Notes: generated by a model not told the origin, from the sequence alone. Positions 38,008 through 47,167 are shown, counted from the first letter of the stretch. The stretch is DNA of 64,000 nt from Sphingomonas donggukensis (GCF_023674425.1 NZ_CP098401.1:372001-436000), one strand, 5' to 3'. Translations and numbers: made by a program.

Positions 38008-38796
38008 TTGAAGCGTACCCACCTCCCCCTGAACGGCCTGCGCGTGCTGGACGCGGCGGCGCGGCATCTGTCGTTCACTCGTGCCGCCGACGAACTGGCG
38101 GTGACGCCCGCCGCGGTCGGCCAGCAGATCCGCGCGCTGGAGGATACGCTCGGTACTGTCCTCTTCCGCCGTACCACCAAGGGGCTGGAGCTGACGCCGG
38201 AGGGCGAGGCGGGTCTTGCGCCGTTGCGCGCCGGCTTTCTCCAGTTCGAGGAATCGGTGCGGGCTATGCAGGCGGGCCAGTCGTCCAAGGCGCTGACCAT
38301 CGCCGCCCCGCGCGACCTGACCTCGAAATGGCTGATGGCGCGGCTGGCCGAGATTTCTTCGGGCGATGGCGAAATCCGTTTTGCCATCGTCGGCGACGAG
38401 AGCGTCGACTTCAGCGAAGCCAACCTCGACCTCGCGATCCGCTGGGGCGAGGGGCCGGGCGAGCATGAGGGCGAGGCGATCGAATCGGACGGCATGGTGA
38501 CGGTGGCGGCGCCTGCGGGCGGGGCCGACACGCCGATCGCGTGGCCGGGCTGTCTGAGCGAGGATGCCGGCGCGCAGGTGCGGGTTGCCGACGCGGGGCT
38601 AGCGGTCGATGCCGCTGCCGCCGGGCTGGGGCGCGCGTGCGTTCCCGAACTGGTCGCGCGCGCGGACATCGCTGCGGGCCGCGTGGTACTGGTGGGCGAG
38701 CCGCGGGCGTCGGGCCGCGGATACTGGCTGGTCGCGCCGCTGCCGCAGTGGCGCCAGAAGAAGGTCCGCGCACTGGTCGACGCGCTGGCGCAATGA
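38008..38796 (+). CDS. LysR-family transcriptional regulator (GcvA-like)
   Basis: A 262-residue regulator, somewhat shorter than the usual 300. The N-terminal winged helix (LNGLRVLDAAARHLSFTRAADELAVTPAAVGQQIRALED) is of the GcvA/AmpR type. The effector-binding domain starts near 95 (TIAAPRDLTSKWLMARL) and appears reduced. The start is a TTG at 38008, supported by the alignment of the N-terminus with GcvA rather than by a strong ribosome site. The stop overlaps the next gene (ATGA). Confidence 0.85.
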   Translation: MKRTHLPLNGLRVLDAAARHLSFTRAADELAVTPAAVGQQIRALEDTLGTVLFRRTTKGLELTPEGEAGLAPLRAGFLQFEESVRAMQAGQSSKALTIAAPRDLTSKWLMARLAEISSGDGEIRFAIVGDESVDFSEANLDLAIRWGEGPGEHEGEAIESDGMVTVAAPAGGADTPIAWPGCLSEDAGAQVRVADAGLAVDAAAAGLGRACVPELVARADIAAGRVVLVGEPRASGRGYWLVAPLPQWRQKKVRALVDALAQ

Positions 38797-39344
38797 GCGG
38801 GGCGGAGCCGACAGCGTTCCTGAACCCGGAGTTCGACAGCGAGCGGCTGACGATGCGCCCGCAGTCGATCGACGATGCCGAGGCGTTGCACCCCGCCTAT
38901 AGCGACGTCGCAGCGATGACGTGGTGGTCGAGCGCGCCGCATGCGTCCATCGACGAAACCCGCATCTACCTCGCCGACGGGGCGCGTTCCACCGACTGGC
39001 GTGGCTGGACCATACGGGCCAAGGACGACGGCCGCGTCGTCGGCACGCTTGCCGCGTGCGAGACCAAGCCGCGCGTCGCCGAGATCGGCTATATGGTCCT
39101 GCGGCGCGACTGGGGCAGCGGCCTGGCGCGCGAGGGCGTGTCGCGGCTGATCGACCTGCTGTTCGAAACCGAGAGGTACCGACGCGTTTGGGCCGACACC
39201 GATCCCGAAAACCTACCCTCGAACGCGTTGCTGACCCGGCTGGGCTTCACCCGCGAGGGGCATCTGCGCGGCGAATGGGAAACGCACATCGGCGTGCGCG
39301 ATGCGTGGATATGGGGCTTGCTGCGTGAGGAATGGCGGCGGTGA
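38793..39344 (+). CDS. GNAT acetyltransferase (RimJ/RimL type)
   Basis: A 183-residue N-acetyltransferase. SERLTMRPQSIDDAEAL opens the domain, EIGYMVLRRDWGSGLAREGVSRLID is the CoA-binding motif, and NLPSNALLTRLGFTREGHLR is the usual C-terminal strand-helix. Its start lies in the LysR stop, so it is probably co-transcribed with the regulator. The substrate is unknown; it could modify a protein N-terminus or a small amine. Confidence 0.87.
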   Translation: MSGAEPTAFLNPEFDSERLTMRPQSIDDAEALHPAYSDVAAMTWWSSAPHASIDETRIYLADGARSTDWRGWTIRAKDDGRVVGTLAACETKPRVAEIGYMVLRRDWGSGLAREGVSRLIDLLFETERYRRVWADTDPENLPSNALLTRLGFTREGHLRGEWETHIGVRDAWIWGLLREEWRR

Positions 39345-39604
39345 GCGATCCGGCCCCCGACCTCGCCGACCCGGTCGAACTCGCTCGCTACAAGGCGGAG
39401 TTGCGCCACGTCGCCGCCGGCACCCGCCAGCTCGGCTTCCTGCTCGCCGGGCTGGGCATCCTGACCGCGATCCTGCGCGGGACAGTGATGCCGGGCTTGC
39501 CGGAGCTGGTACCGCTGGTGCTGATCGTCACGGCACTTGGGCTGATGCTGATCGGCATCGTCCGCCGTGCGCGCTATCATCTTGGGCGGATGCGCGGGCT
39601 CTAG
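39341..39604 (+). CDS. Small two-helix membrane protein of unknown function
   Basis: I do not recognise the family. The GTG at 39341 overlaps the acetyltransferase stop (GTGA), with GAGGA nine bases upstream, and gives 87 residues. An ATG at 39332 is an alternative. A charged N-terminal region is followed by two hydrophobic helices: LGFLLAGLGILTAIL and LVPLVLIVTALGLMLIGIV. The basic C-terminus RRARYHLGRMRGL should be cytoplasmic. The stop overlaps the end of the converging serine hydrolase gene. Confidence 0.7.
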   Translation: MSDPAPDLADPVELARYKAELRHVAAGTRQLGFLLAGLGILTAILRGTVMPGLPELVPLVLIVTALGLMLIGIVRRARYHLGRMRGL

Positions 39605-40917
39605 GGAACGGCAAGCTCGACCGCGCGCTGCATCAGCGACGCGAAACGCATTTCGTCCACGCCCTTGGCGGAGTCGTTCCAGCTGCCCGACACCGCATAC
39701 CAGCGCCCGTCCTTCGCTTGGAGCAGCCAGCTCATCGCCATTACGCCCGGCTCCGACCCGCCCTTGTACCCGGCGTAGGTCCAGCGCGATGCCGTCGCCG
39801 GCGGCAGGGCCGGATTGATCGCCAGGATCGCGCGAACGTCGGCGGCAGGGCCGGACGCGCTCGCGCGGCGGATCCAGTCTAGCGTGCGCGCGACGTCGCT
39901 TGGCGAGAAGAACCATTCGAGCTCGCCGATCCGCACCGGCTTGCCATCGGCGAACAGCGTCGAGGGGACCGCCGACAGCGGCATCCGCGCGATCTCCCCG
40001 GCCAGCATCGCGCGGCGGCCTGCCTCGGTCTGCGCAAGATAGCGGTCGGCGAGCGCCGACACCGCCTTCAGCTTGAACACTTCCGCCGTCGTCAGGAACG
40101 GGCGCGAGCGTGCGGGCGCGGCGATGCCGACCACCGGCATCATCGCCTCGACCTGCGACCGCCCGACCGTTTCCAGCAGAATGTCGGTCGCGCTGTTGTC
40201 GCTGACCGAGATCATCTTCGCCGCCAGATCGCGCAGCGACACCTGCGTGCCCTTTGCCGCCCGCGCCCAGCCGCCCGCGGGCCGCTCACTGCCGTCCAGC
40301 GTCACGCGGTCTTCCCAGCGACGCTTGCCGGCGGCGACATCGCGCACCAGCGTGGCCAGGATCACCAGCTTGAACTCCGACCCGATCGCGAACGCGCGGT
40401 CGGCGTTGCGCGCGACGATCGACTTCGGACCGCCGTCGTCCAGCCGAGCGAGCAGGAAGCCGGTCGTGCCGGGCAGTGCCGCGAGCGCAGCATCGACGGC
40501 ACCGACGCTCGCCTCCGCCGCCGATACGCCCGACAGCAGCAGGCCCGACACCTGGTAGGGCGCGGTCGCATCGATCGCTATCTGCAAGGTGGCGACCGCG
40601 CGTTCGCAGGCGATCGTCACGACCGCGGCATAGGGGCTCACGGCCCTGACCGACGCGATCCGCTGCGGCGCGCCAGCGGCCTGGGTCAACTGCTTCGTGA
40701 CGGCGGCAAATTTCTCCCTGGGTACCTGCGCGCGGAATGGCGGCGCGAACGTGGCGTCATAGTCGCCGCCGCCCTTCAGGATCGTCAGCACCTCTTCGAT
40801 CCGCGCGGTCAGCTGCGGTGCGGCCACGACCGGGGCGGCGGGGGCAACCTGTGCGGTAGCGGGCGCGGCCACGGCGAAGGGCATGGCGGCGAGTGCGATG
40901 GCGAGGATATTGCGCAT
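39601..40917 (-). CDS. Exported class A beta-lactamase-like serine hydrolase
   Basis: A 438-residue protein with a signal peptide (about 1-22), an NTF2-like region resembling DUF3887 (about 38-135) and a class A beta-lactamase fold. The catalytic SxxK is SEFK, the SDN loop is intact (VSDNSATD), but the third motif is KGG (YKGGSEPG) where true enzymes have KTG or KSG. It is longer than beta-lactamases (about 290 residues). It may act on peptidoglycan or esters rather than hydrolyse beta-lactams. It diverges from the AIM24 gene. Confidence 0.8.
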   Translation of the reverse strand: MRNILAIALAAMPFAVAAPATAQVAPAAPVVAAPQLTARIEEVLTILKGGGDYDATFAPPFRAQVPREKFAAVTKQLTQAAGAPQRIASVRAVSPYAAVVTIACERAVATLQIAIDATAPYQVSGLLLSGVSAAEASVGAVDAALAALPGTTGFLLARLDDGGPKSIVARNADRAFAIGSEFKLVILATLVRDVAAGKRRWEDRVTLDGSERPAGGWARAAKGTQVSLRDLAAKMISVSDNSATDILLETVGRSQVEAMMPVVGIAAPARSRPFLTTAEVFKLKAVSALADRYLAQTEAGRRAMLAGEIARMPLSAVPSTLFADGKPVRIGELEWFFSPSDVARTLDWIRRASASGPAADVRAILAINPALPPATASRWTYAGYKGGSEPGVMAMSWLLQAKDGRWYAVSGSWNDSAKGVDEMRFASLMQRAVELAVP

Positions 40918-40930
40918 GGAGCCCCTCTTT

Positions 40931-40952
40931 GTGTATTAGTGTAGTGTTACAC
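40931..40952. promoter_or_regulatory. Palindrome in a divergent promoter region
   Basis: The 22-base stretch starts GTGTA and ends TACAC, with an AT-rich centre unusual for this genome. It lies between the divergent serine-hydrolase and AIM24 genes, 13 bases from the first start. It could be an operator or contain the core promoters; no regulator is identified. Confidence 0.45.
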
Positions 40953-40985
40953 CAGCCGCGCGCCGCCGCAAGAAGGGAATCGCCG

Positions 40986-41819
40986 ATGTCCGCACCCAGC
41001 CCCTGGACCCATCATCGTAAGGCGGGCCTCGCCGACGACATCGATTTCGAGATCAAGGGCCAGGAACTGCAGTTCGTCGAGATCGAGCTCGATCCGGGCG
41101 AAAGCGCGGTGGCGGAGGCGGGGGCGCTGGTGTGGAAGGATGCCGGCATCGACATGACGACCGTGTTCGGCGACGGATCGGGCGGGCAGGGCGGTGGCTT
41201 CATGGGCAAGCTGCTCGGCGCGGGAAAGCGGCTGGTGACCGGCGAATCGCTGTTCACCACCGTCTTCACGCATCTCGGCAGCGGCAAGGCGCGCGTCGCC
41301 TTCGCTTCGCCCACGCCGGGCGCGATCATCCCGCTGAAATTGGACAGCGTCGGCGGTACGCTCATTTGCCAGAAGGACAGCTTCCTGTGCGCCGCGAAGG
41401 GGGTCGCCATCGGCATCCACTTCCAGCAGAAGATCATGACCGGCCTGTTCGGCGGCGAAGGCTTCATCATGCAGCGGCTTGAGGGCGATGGCTGGGTCTT
41501 CGTCCAGATGGGCGGCGCTATCGTCGAGCGCGAACTGGCCGCGGGCGAGGAACTGCACGTCGATACCGGGTGCCTGGCCGCCTACACCCCAAGCGTCGAT
41601 TTCGACCTGGTCCGCGCGGGCAGCGTCAAGAGCATGATCTTCGGCGGCGAAGGCGCCTTCTTCGCCCGCCTTCGCGGCCCGGGGAAGGTGTGGATCCAGT
41701 CGCTGCCGTTCTCACGCCTAGCCGGCCGCATGCTGGCCGCGGCGGGCTCACGCGGCGGCCAGAATCGCGGAGAAGGCAGCGTGCTGGGACAGTTCGGGGA
41801 CCTGATCGGCGGGAATTGA
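40986..41819 (+). CDS. AIM24/TIGR00266 family protein
   Basis: A 277-residue protein of the TIGR00266 family, related to mitochondrial AIM24, with a double-stranded beta-helix fold seen in FEIKGQELQFVEIELDPGESAVAEAGALVW and VDTGCLAAYTPSVDFDLV. The segment between carries a Gly-rich stretch (GSGGQGGGFMGKLLGAGKRL). The ATG at 40986 has AAGGGAATCGCCG upstream. The function is not known in bacteria; it probably binds a ligand or membrane. Confidence 0.9.
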   Translation: MSAPSPWTHHRKAGLADDIDFEIKGQELQFVEIELDPGESAVAEAGALVWKDAGIDMTTVFGDGSGGQGGGFMGKLLGAGKRLVTGESLFTTVFTHLGSGKARVAFASPTPGAIIPLKLDSVGGTLICQKDSFLCAAKGVAIGIHFQQKIMTGLFGGEGFIMQRLEGDGWVFVQMGGAIVERELAAGEELHVDTGCLAAYTPSVDFDLVRAGSVKSMIFGGEGAFFARLRGPGKVWIQSLPFSRLAGRMLAAAGSRGGQNRGEGSVLGQFGDLIGGN

Positions 41820-41839
41820 CCCGGCGATTTCCAGCGCCT

Positions 41840-43033
41840 TCAGGATCGTGAGGCGGACGTTATCGTTCCGGTCAGATCGACCGTGATGATCTTCGCCGGC
41901 CCGCAGCCGCTTGCGATGCGCGTCCCGGTCTTCGTCGCCCGGTCGGCCACCAGGACGAACCGCTCCCGGCGGGAAACGCCGGTCATGCCCTGAGCCATCT
42001 CCAGCGGCAGGTATCGCCGGCCTCTAAGCGATGATTGGGCGACATTTATCCAGGCGCCATCGGCATGCTTGCCCCGGCGCCTTTCGACGATGTCGCCGAC
42101 GCGTCCGCCGGCATCGATTACGAAGTCATAGTCGATCCACTGGTCCTGAACATCGGGACCGTTCGCGCCAGCGTCGACGCAGCTACCATCTTCTCCGAGA
42201 CTGAGCCGCGGAGCGACCACCAGCATCGGCGAGCGTGTGCGGCTCGGATACGTGTCGAGCAGGCGCTCGATCGGGGCGGGATCGCCGCGATCATAAGCAG
42301 CGCGTGCCACCAGAATTTCGGCGGCCTCGCGATAGGTCTGCATCGCCGGGTCGGTCGTCGCCCGCAGCGCCGCGATGCGTCGGTTCGCCTGTTGCCGGTA
42401 CATGGCGTTGTCGCTGGCAAGTTGCGCAAACAGCGACGCCGACCGAAGCATCGCCCGCCCCTGCACGTCCGGCAGACGGGCTTCTGCGGCCCGCTTCGCC
42501 ACCGCATCATACACGCTGACCGCCATCTGCAGCCGGCTGCGCAGTGGTAGCGGCGTCGTTGCCGCCTCCAGGTTGCTCTGGCGCGCGAACGCGTCGCCGA
42601 TCTCCAGCCGCTTGAGTTCCAGATCGGCTTGCGACGCGTTCTTTTTCGCCTTCAGGGCCGAAAGCGAATCGATCGTTCCGACCCGGGCCAGATCCGGCTC
42701 GCCAAGCACGGTCGCCATATCCGCGCTGAACTGTCGCAACCCGCTGACGGACTTGGGCAATGTCGAGGCGTATCGATCGTTGCGTCCCCTGCTTCTGCGC
42801 AACGTCGCCCAGGCATTTTCGAAATCGCCATCGATGAACTGATTTTCAGCGTGCGTGATCGTCGCGGCGATATCCTCTTGCGGGGGGCATTTGCGGCGAA
42901 TGCAGGCGTCCAGCGCGGCCTTGCTCTTTCGCGTATCGCGGGCGATCACGACGATCACGTCGCTGTCCTTGTCGGGACGCAACACCGTGCCTGGAACCGC
43001 CTGCGCCGCGAGCGCCATCCACAACAGCATCAT
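41840..43033 (-). CDS. Secreted protein of unknown function downstream of parE
   Basis: I do not recognise the family. The 397-residue protein has a short signal peptide (MMLLWMALAAQA), Cys pairs near the N-terminus (CIRRKC) and about 200 residues of helical repeats that resemble TPR. The C-terminal domain is beta-rich (VIDAGGRVGDIVERRRGK, SSLRGRRYLPLEMAQG) and is reminiscent of TonB-like or outer-membrane receptor C-terminal domains. Its ATG overlaps the parE stop (ATGA). The pairing with an essential topoisomerase gene is odd but may be transcriptional only. Confidence 0.65.
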   Translation of the reverse strand: MMLLWMALAAQAVPGTVLRPDKDSDVIVVIARDTRKSKAALDACIRRKCPPQEDIAATITHAENQFIDGDFENAWATLRRSRGRNDRYASTLPKSVSGLRQFSADMATVLGEPDLARVGTIDSLSALKAKKNASQADLELKRLEIGDAFARQSNLEAATTPLPLRSRLQMAVSVYDAVAKRAAEARLPDVQGRAMLRSASLFAQLASDNAMYRQQANRRIAALRATTDPAMQTYREAAEILVARAAYDRGDPAPIERLLDTYPSRTRSPMLVVAPRLSLGEDGSCVDAGANGPDVQDQWIDYDFVIDAGGRVGDIVERRRGKHADGAWINVAQSSLRGRRYLPLEMAQGMTGVSRRERFVLVADRATKTGTRIASGCGPAKIITVDLTGTITSASRS

Positions 43034-45012
43034 GCGTCGATCGCCTCCTCTTCCAGCCGCGCGGCGTTTTCCTGGATGAAGGCGAAGCGGTGGGCAGGGT
43101 TGGTGCCCATCAGACGGTCGACCAGATCCTTTACGCCGGCACGTTCTTCATATTCCTGGGGAAGTGTGATGCGCAACATGCCGCGGGTGCGCGGGTCCAT
43201 CGTCGTCTCGCGCAGCTGCTGCGGGTTCATTTCGCCGAGCCCCTTGAAGCGGGCGACGTCGACCTTCTTACCCTTGAACACGCCCGCCTCGATCTCGGCG
43301 CGGTGGGCGTCGTCGCGGGCGTACACCGACTTCGCGCCGACCGTCAGGCGGTAGAGCGGCGGCTGGGCGAGGTAGAGATGCCCCTGCCGGACGATGTCGG
43401 GCATTTCCTGGAAGAAGAACGTCATCAGCAGCGTGGCGATATGCGCGCCGTCGACGTCGGCGTCGGTCATGATGACGATGCGGTCGTAGCGCAGGTTTTC
43501 GGGCCTACAGTCCTTGCGCGTGCCGCAGCCGAGCGCCTGGATCAGGTCGGCGATTTCCTGATTGGCGAGTATTTTCGCACTGGTCGCGCTGGCCACGTTC
43601 AGGATCTTGCCGCGGATCGGCAGGATCGCCTGGGTCTTGCGATCGCGCGCCTGCTTGGCGGAGCCGCCGGCGGAATCGCCCTCGACGATGAACAATTCGG
43701 TGCCGGCGGGGTCGTCGGCGGAACAGTCGGTCAGCTTGCCGGGAAGGCGCAGCTTGCGGCCCGATGTGGCCGTCTTGCGCTTGACTTCGCGCTCCTGCTT
43801 GCGGCGCAGGCGGTCGTCCATGCGGTCGATGACATAGCCGAGCAGCGCCTTGCCGCGCTCCATATTGTCGGACAGGAAATGATCGAAGTGGTCGCGCACC
43901 GCACGCTCGACCAGGCCGGTCGCCTCGGGGCTGGTCAGCCGGTCCTTGGTCTGGCTCTGGAATTGCGGATCGCGGATGAAGACGCTCAGCATCAGCTCGC
44001 TGCCGACCATCACGTCGTCGGCGGTGATATCCTTCGCCTTTTTCTGCCCGACCAGGTCGCCGAACGCGCGGATGCCGCGGGTCAGCGCCTGGCGCAGGCC
44101 CTGTTCGTGAGTGCCGCCGTCGGGGGTCGGGATGGTGTTGCAATACCAGCTGTAGCTGCCGTCCGACCACAAGGGCCACGCGACCGCCCATTCGACCCTG
44201 CCCTGGCCGTCGGGGAAGTCCTGACGACCGGTGAACGCCTGTGCGGTGGCGCATTCGCGTGCGCCGACCTGTTCGCGCAGGTGATCGGCAAGCCCACCCG
44301 GAAACTGGAACACCGCCTCCGCCGGGGTGTCGTCGGAAATCAGCTCCGGCGCGCATTTCCAGCGGATTTCCACGCCCGCAAACAGATACGCCTTCGACCG
44401 CGCGAGCTTGTACAGGCGCGCGGGCTTGAAGTGCATTTCCGGCCCGAAAATCTCGTCATCGGGGGTGAAGGCGACACTGGTCCCGCGCCGGTTGGGGGTG
44501 CCGCCGAGATGCTCGAGCGGCCCCAGCGTCTGTCCGCGCGCGAAGCTCTGGCGGTACAGCTCGCGCCCGCGCGCGACCTCGACCACCGTGTCCTTCGATA
44601 GCGCGTTGACGACGCTGACGCCGACGCCGTGCAGGCCGCCCGACGTCGCATAGGCCTTGCCGGTGAACTTGCCGCCCGAATGCAGCGTCGAGAGGATGAC
44701 TTCCAGCGCCGACTTGTCCGGAAACTTCGGATGCGGATCGACCGGGATGCCGCGGCCGTTGTCGACGACGGTCAGGCGGTTGCCCGGCTCCAGCGTCATC
44801 TCGATGCGGGTGGCGTGGCCGGCGACGGCCTCGTCCATCGCGTTGTCGAGCACTTCGGCGGCCAGGTGGTGCAGCGCGCGTTCGTCGGTGCCGCCGATAT
44901 ACATTCCCGGACGCCGGCGCACCGGCTCCAGCCCCTCCAGCACCTCGATCGACGAGGCATCGTAATCGGATGATGGCGCCGCGGAACCGGCGGCGAAGAG
45001 GTCGGACGACAT
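43030..45012 (-). CDS. parE: DNA topoisomerase IV subunit B
   Basis: The ATPase subunit of topoisomerase IV, which separates sister chromosomes. The GHKL ATPase region has EVLDNAMDEAVAGHA and GLHGVGVSVVNALS. The TOPRIM domain has EGDSAGGSAKQARDRKTQAI and DADVDGAHIATLL. The chosen ATG at 45012 opens MSSDLF and gives 660 residues; further upstream starts at 45033 and 45084 are in frame but without ribosome sites. ParE is preferred over GyrB because of this shorter length and the RRRPGMYIGGTDERALHHL form. Confidence 0.94.
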   Translation of the reverse strand: MSSDLFAAGSAAPSSDYDASSIEVLEGLEPVRRRPGMYIGGTDERALHHLAAEVLDNAMDEAVAGHATRIEMTLEPGNRLTVVDNGRGIPVDPHPKFPDKSALEVILSTLHSGGKFTGKAYATSGGLHGVGVSVVNALSKDTVVEVARGRELYRQSFARGQTLGPLEHLGGTPNRRGTSVAFTPDDEIFGPEMHFKPARLYKLARSKAYLFAGVEIRWKCAPELISDDTPAEAVFQFPGGLADHLREQVGARECATAQAFTGRQDFPDGQGRVEWAVAWPLWSDGSYSWYCNTIPTPDGGTHEQGLRQALTRGIRAFGDLVGQKKAKDITADDVMVGSELMLSVFIRDPQFQSQTKDRLTSPEATGLVERAVRDHFDHFLSDNMERGKALLGYVIDRMDDRLRRKQEREVKRKTATSGRKLRLPGKLTDCSADDPAGTELFIVEGDSAGGSAKQARDRKTQAILPIRGKILNVASATSAKILANQEIADLIQALGCGTRKDCRPENLRYDRIVIMTDADVDGAHIATLLMTFFFQEMPDIVRQGHLYLAQPPLYRLTVGAKSVYARDDAHRAEIEAGVFKGKKVDVARFKGLGEMNPQQLRETTMDPRTRGMLRITLPQEYEERAGVKDLVDRLMGTNPAHRFAFIQENAARLEEEAIDA

Positions 45013-45195
45013 GAGCCAAGCTATAGAGCGCATCGCGCGACGCTGCCAAGGCGGGCGACCTGACGGCTGTTGCGGAAATGTCACTGATCGAGATTGTTGT
45101 GCGCCGCGGCGGATACGAATGCATCCAAGCGCCGTTCAGCGACGGACATCCTGCCGGGAACACCGGGGACAACCTCGATAACAAAGGGAATTCCG

Positions 45196-46038
45196 ATGAT
45201 GAAGCGACTGGCTTACGCCACCCTGATCGGCACTGCCGCGATGACGCTGGCCGCGCCCGCGATGGCGCAGGACACCACCGAGAACCGCTTCGGCGGATTC
45301 TACGTGGGCGCGTCGGGCGGCTATGACGTGCAGCCGAACGACGACGGCTCGACCATCCTGTTCGATCGCAACCTGGACGGCACGTTCGGCGACACGGTGA
45401 CGACGGCGGCAGGCGCCAATGCCTTTTCGCCCGGCTTCTGCAACGGCCGCGCCACCAGCAGCGCGCCGACCGCGTGCCGCAACGACAAGGACGGCTGGTC
45501 GTACAACGGCAAGATCGGCTTCGACATCCAGTCGGGCAAGATCGTGTTCGGTGCGGTCGGCGAATTCGGCAAGAGCGAGATCAACGACAGCGTGTCGGCC
45601 TTCTCGACGACGCCGGCGAGCTACACCATGCGCCGCAGCATCGAGTGGGAGGGCGCCGCCCGCCTGCGCGCCGGCTATGTCGCGGGTGACAGCACGCTGT
45701 TCTACGGCACCGGCGGCCTCGGCTACGCCCGCATCGACAACGAGTTCTTCACCAGCAACACTGCCAACGCCTTCGCCGGCCGCGGCAAGCGCAACCAGCT
45801 CGGCTTCCAGGCCGGCGGCGGTATCGAGCAGCTGCTGGGCAACAACTTCTCGGTCGGCGTCGAGTATATGTACCACGAGTACAAGGACGACGATTACCGC
45901 GTCCGCGCCAGCGCCGGCACCGCGCCTGCGACCAACCCGTTCATCCTGGCGCCGAACACGACCGGCACCGATTTCCGCCGTTCGGACGACAAGTTCCGCT
46001 GGCACAGCCTGCGCGCGACGGCGGCGTTCCGCTTCTGA
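45196..46038 (+). CDS. Outer-membrane beta-barrel protein
   Basis: A 280-residue porin-like protein with a signal peptide ending AAPAMAQD (about 22-23) and a series of alternating hydrophobic strands ending in the aromatic RATAAFRF, the usual C-terminal signal for outer-membrane insertion. GGFYVGASGGYDV and LFYGTGGLGYARID are typical of the OmpA-type/opacity barrel family. Two cysteines (FCNGRA, TACRND) could form a loop disulfide. The ATG at 45196 has AAAGGGAATTCCG upstream. It is probably a single-gene unit. Confidence 0.85.
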   Translation: MMKRLAYATLIGTAAMTLAAPAMAQDTTENRFGGFYVGASGGYDVQPNDDGSTILFDRNLDGTFGDTVTTAAGANAFSPGFCNGRATSSAPTACRNDKDGWSYNGKIGFDIQSGKIVFGAVGEFGKSEINDSVSAFSTTPASYTMRRSIEWEGAARLRAGYVAGDSTLFYGTGGLGYARIDNEFFTSNTANAFAGRGKRNQLGFQAGGGIEQLLGNNFSVGVEYMYHEYKDDDYRVRASAGTAPATNPFILAPNTTGTDFRRSDDKFRWHSLRATAAFRF

Positions 46039-46067
46039 CGCGACGCCATCGGCAACGATGACGAAGG

Positions 46068-46103
46068 AACGGCGGCCGGGGCGACCCGGTCGCCGTTTCG
46101 CGT
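46068..46103 (+). terminator. Intrinsic terminator after the outer-membrane protein gene
   Basis: A 13-bp stem (AACGGCGGCCGGG paired with CCCGGTCGCCGTT, one G-T) with a GCGA loop is followed by TCGCGTTTC. It begins 30 bases after the stop. It also sits at the end of the converging glycosylase gene, so it may serve both. Confidence 0.85.
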
Positions 46104-46104
46104 T

Positions 46105-46728
46105 TCAGATGACCGCCATGTCGGTCTTGTAATGATGCCACGCCATGATCGCCGCTGCGCCGCGGTGGGGGCGCCAGGCCTCGGCCAGCGCGCGCGTCGC
46201 CTTTTCGCTCGGGCGGGCGTCGTGGCCGAGGATGCGCCCGACCTCGATCTGCACGGCCAGGTCGCCCGCCGGCCAGACGTCGGCGCGCCCCTCCGCGAAC
46301 AGCAGATAGATTTCCGCCGACCACCGCCCGATGCCTTTCACTCGCACCAGCTGCGCGATCGCAGCCTCGTCGTCGGCGGGGAGGTGGGCAAGGTCCAGCC
46401 GCCCGCTCGTCACTTCGTCGGCAAGGCTGCGGGCGTAGCCGGCCTTCTGGCGGGAGAACCCGGCGGTACGCAGCGTCTCGTCGGACGCCGCAGCGACGAC
46501 CGCTGGGTCGGTCAGGTCGCCGAGCGCCGCCTCCAGCTTTGCCCACACGGAGGCCGCCGCGGCGACGCTTATCTGTTGGCCGACGATCGTGCGCAGCAAG
46601 GTGGCATAGCCCGGCTGGCTGATCCGCGGCTCGGGATAGCCCGATCGCGCGATCGCGGCGGCAAAGGCCGGCTCGATATCCGCGAGCGCGTCGAGCGAGG
46701 TGCGAAGCTGGTCGGCGGACAGGCCCAT
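46105..46728 (-). CDS. DNA-3-methyladenine glycosylase II (AlkA-like)
   Basis: A 207-residue HhH-GPD glycosylase that removes alkylated bases. The hairpin and catalytic region VKGIGRWSAEIYLLFAEGRADVWPAGDLAVQ contain the key aspartate at D156. QISVAAAASVWAKLE is a further family motif. It lacks the N-terminal domain of E. coli AlkA, so it corresponds to the shorter, Mag-like form. The ATG at 46728 is the first plausible start; it diverges from the ferredoxin gene. Confidence 0.9.
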   Translation of the reverse strand: MGLSADQLRTSLDALADIEPAFAAAIARSGYPEPRISQPGYATLLRTIVGQQISVAAAASVWAKLEAALGDLTDPAVVAAASDETLRTAGFSRQKAGYARSLADEVTSGRLDLAHLPADDEAAIAQLVRVKGIGRWSAEIYLLFAEGRADVWPAGDLAVQIEVGRILGHDARPSEKATRALAEAWRPHRGAAAIMAWHHYKTDMAVI

Positions 46729-46806
46729 GCGGTTTCCACGCTTTCTTGAATTCGCGCGGGCGGCAAGGCATGGCCGGTCGCGACACGCTTTGGAGAATGA
46801 GGACAG

Positions 46807-47124
46807 ATGCCGACACTTATCGTCACGACCCGCGAGGGGGAAGAACGCTCGGTCGAGGGTGAGGCGGGCCTGTCGGTGATGGAAGTCATCCGCGACAACG
46901 GCTTCGACGAATTGCTGGCGCTGTGCGGCGGCTGCTGTTCGTGCGCGACGTGCCACGTCCATATCGACCCGGAATTTGCGGCCAAACTGAAGTCGATGAG
47001 CGAGGACGAGAACGACCTGCTCGATTCGTCTGCAGACCGCGACGAAACGTCTCGCCTTTCCTGCCAGATCGAGTTCACCGATGCGCTCGACGGCCTGCGC
47101 GTGCGGATCGCCGCGGAGGATTGA
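46807..47124 (+). CDS. 2Fe-2S ferredoxin (adrenodoxin type)
   Basis: A 105-residue electron carrier. The ligands are C40, C46, C49 and C86 in the order C-x5-C-x2-C-x36-C, typical of adrenodoxin/putidaredoxin-type ferredoxins, with two extra cysteines between the first ligands ([10 protein letters not shown]). The acidic helix [11 protein letters not shown] matches the partner-binding region. It probably serves a P450 or another monooxygenase elsewhere in the genome; no reductase lies beside it. Confidence 0.93.
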   Translation: MPTLIVTTREGEERSVEGEAGLSVMEVIRDNGFDELLALCGGCCSCATCHVHIDPEFAAKLKSMSEDENDLLDSSADRDETSRLSCQIEFTDALDGLRVRIAAED

Positions 47125-47167
47125 TCCCGGTGTCATAAGCCGCTGGCGGTGACGCTTCCCGCCCGGT

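Noticed and set aside
38008..38796. A truncated or frameshifted LysR pseudogene
   Set aside because: It is shorter than average, but the frame is continuous from the helix-turn-helix to a normal end that overlaps the next gene; no remnant lies in other frames.
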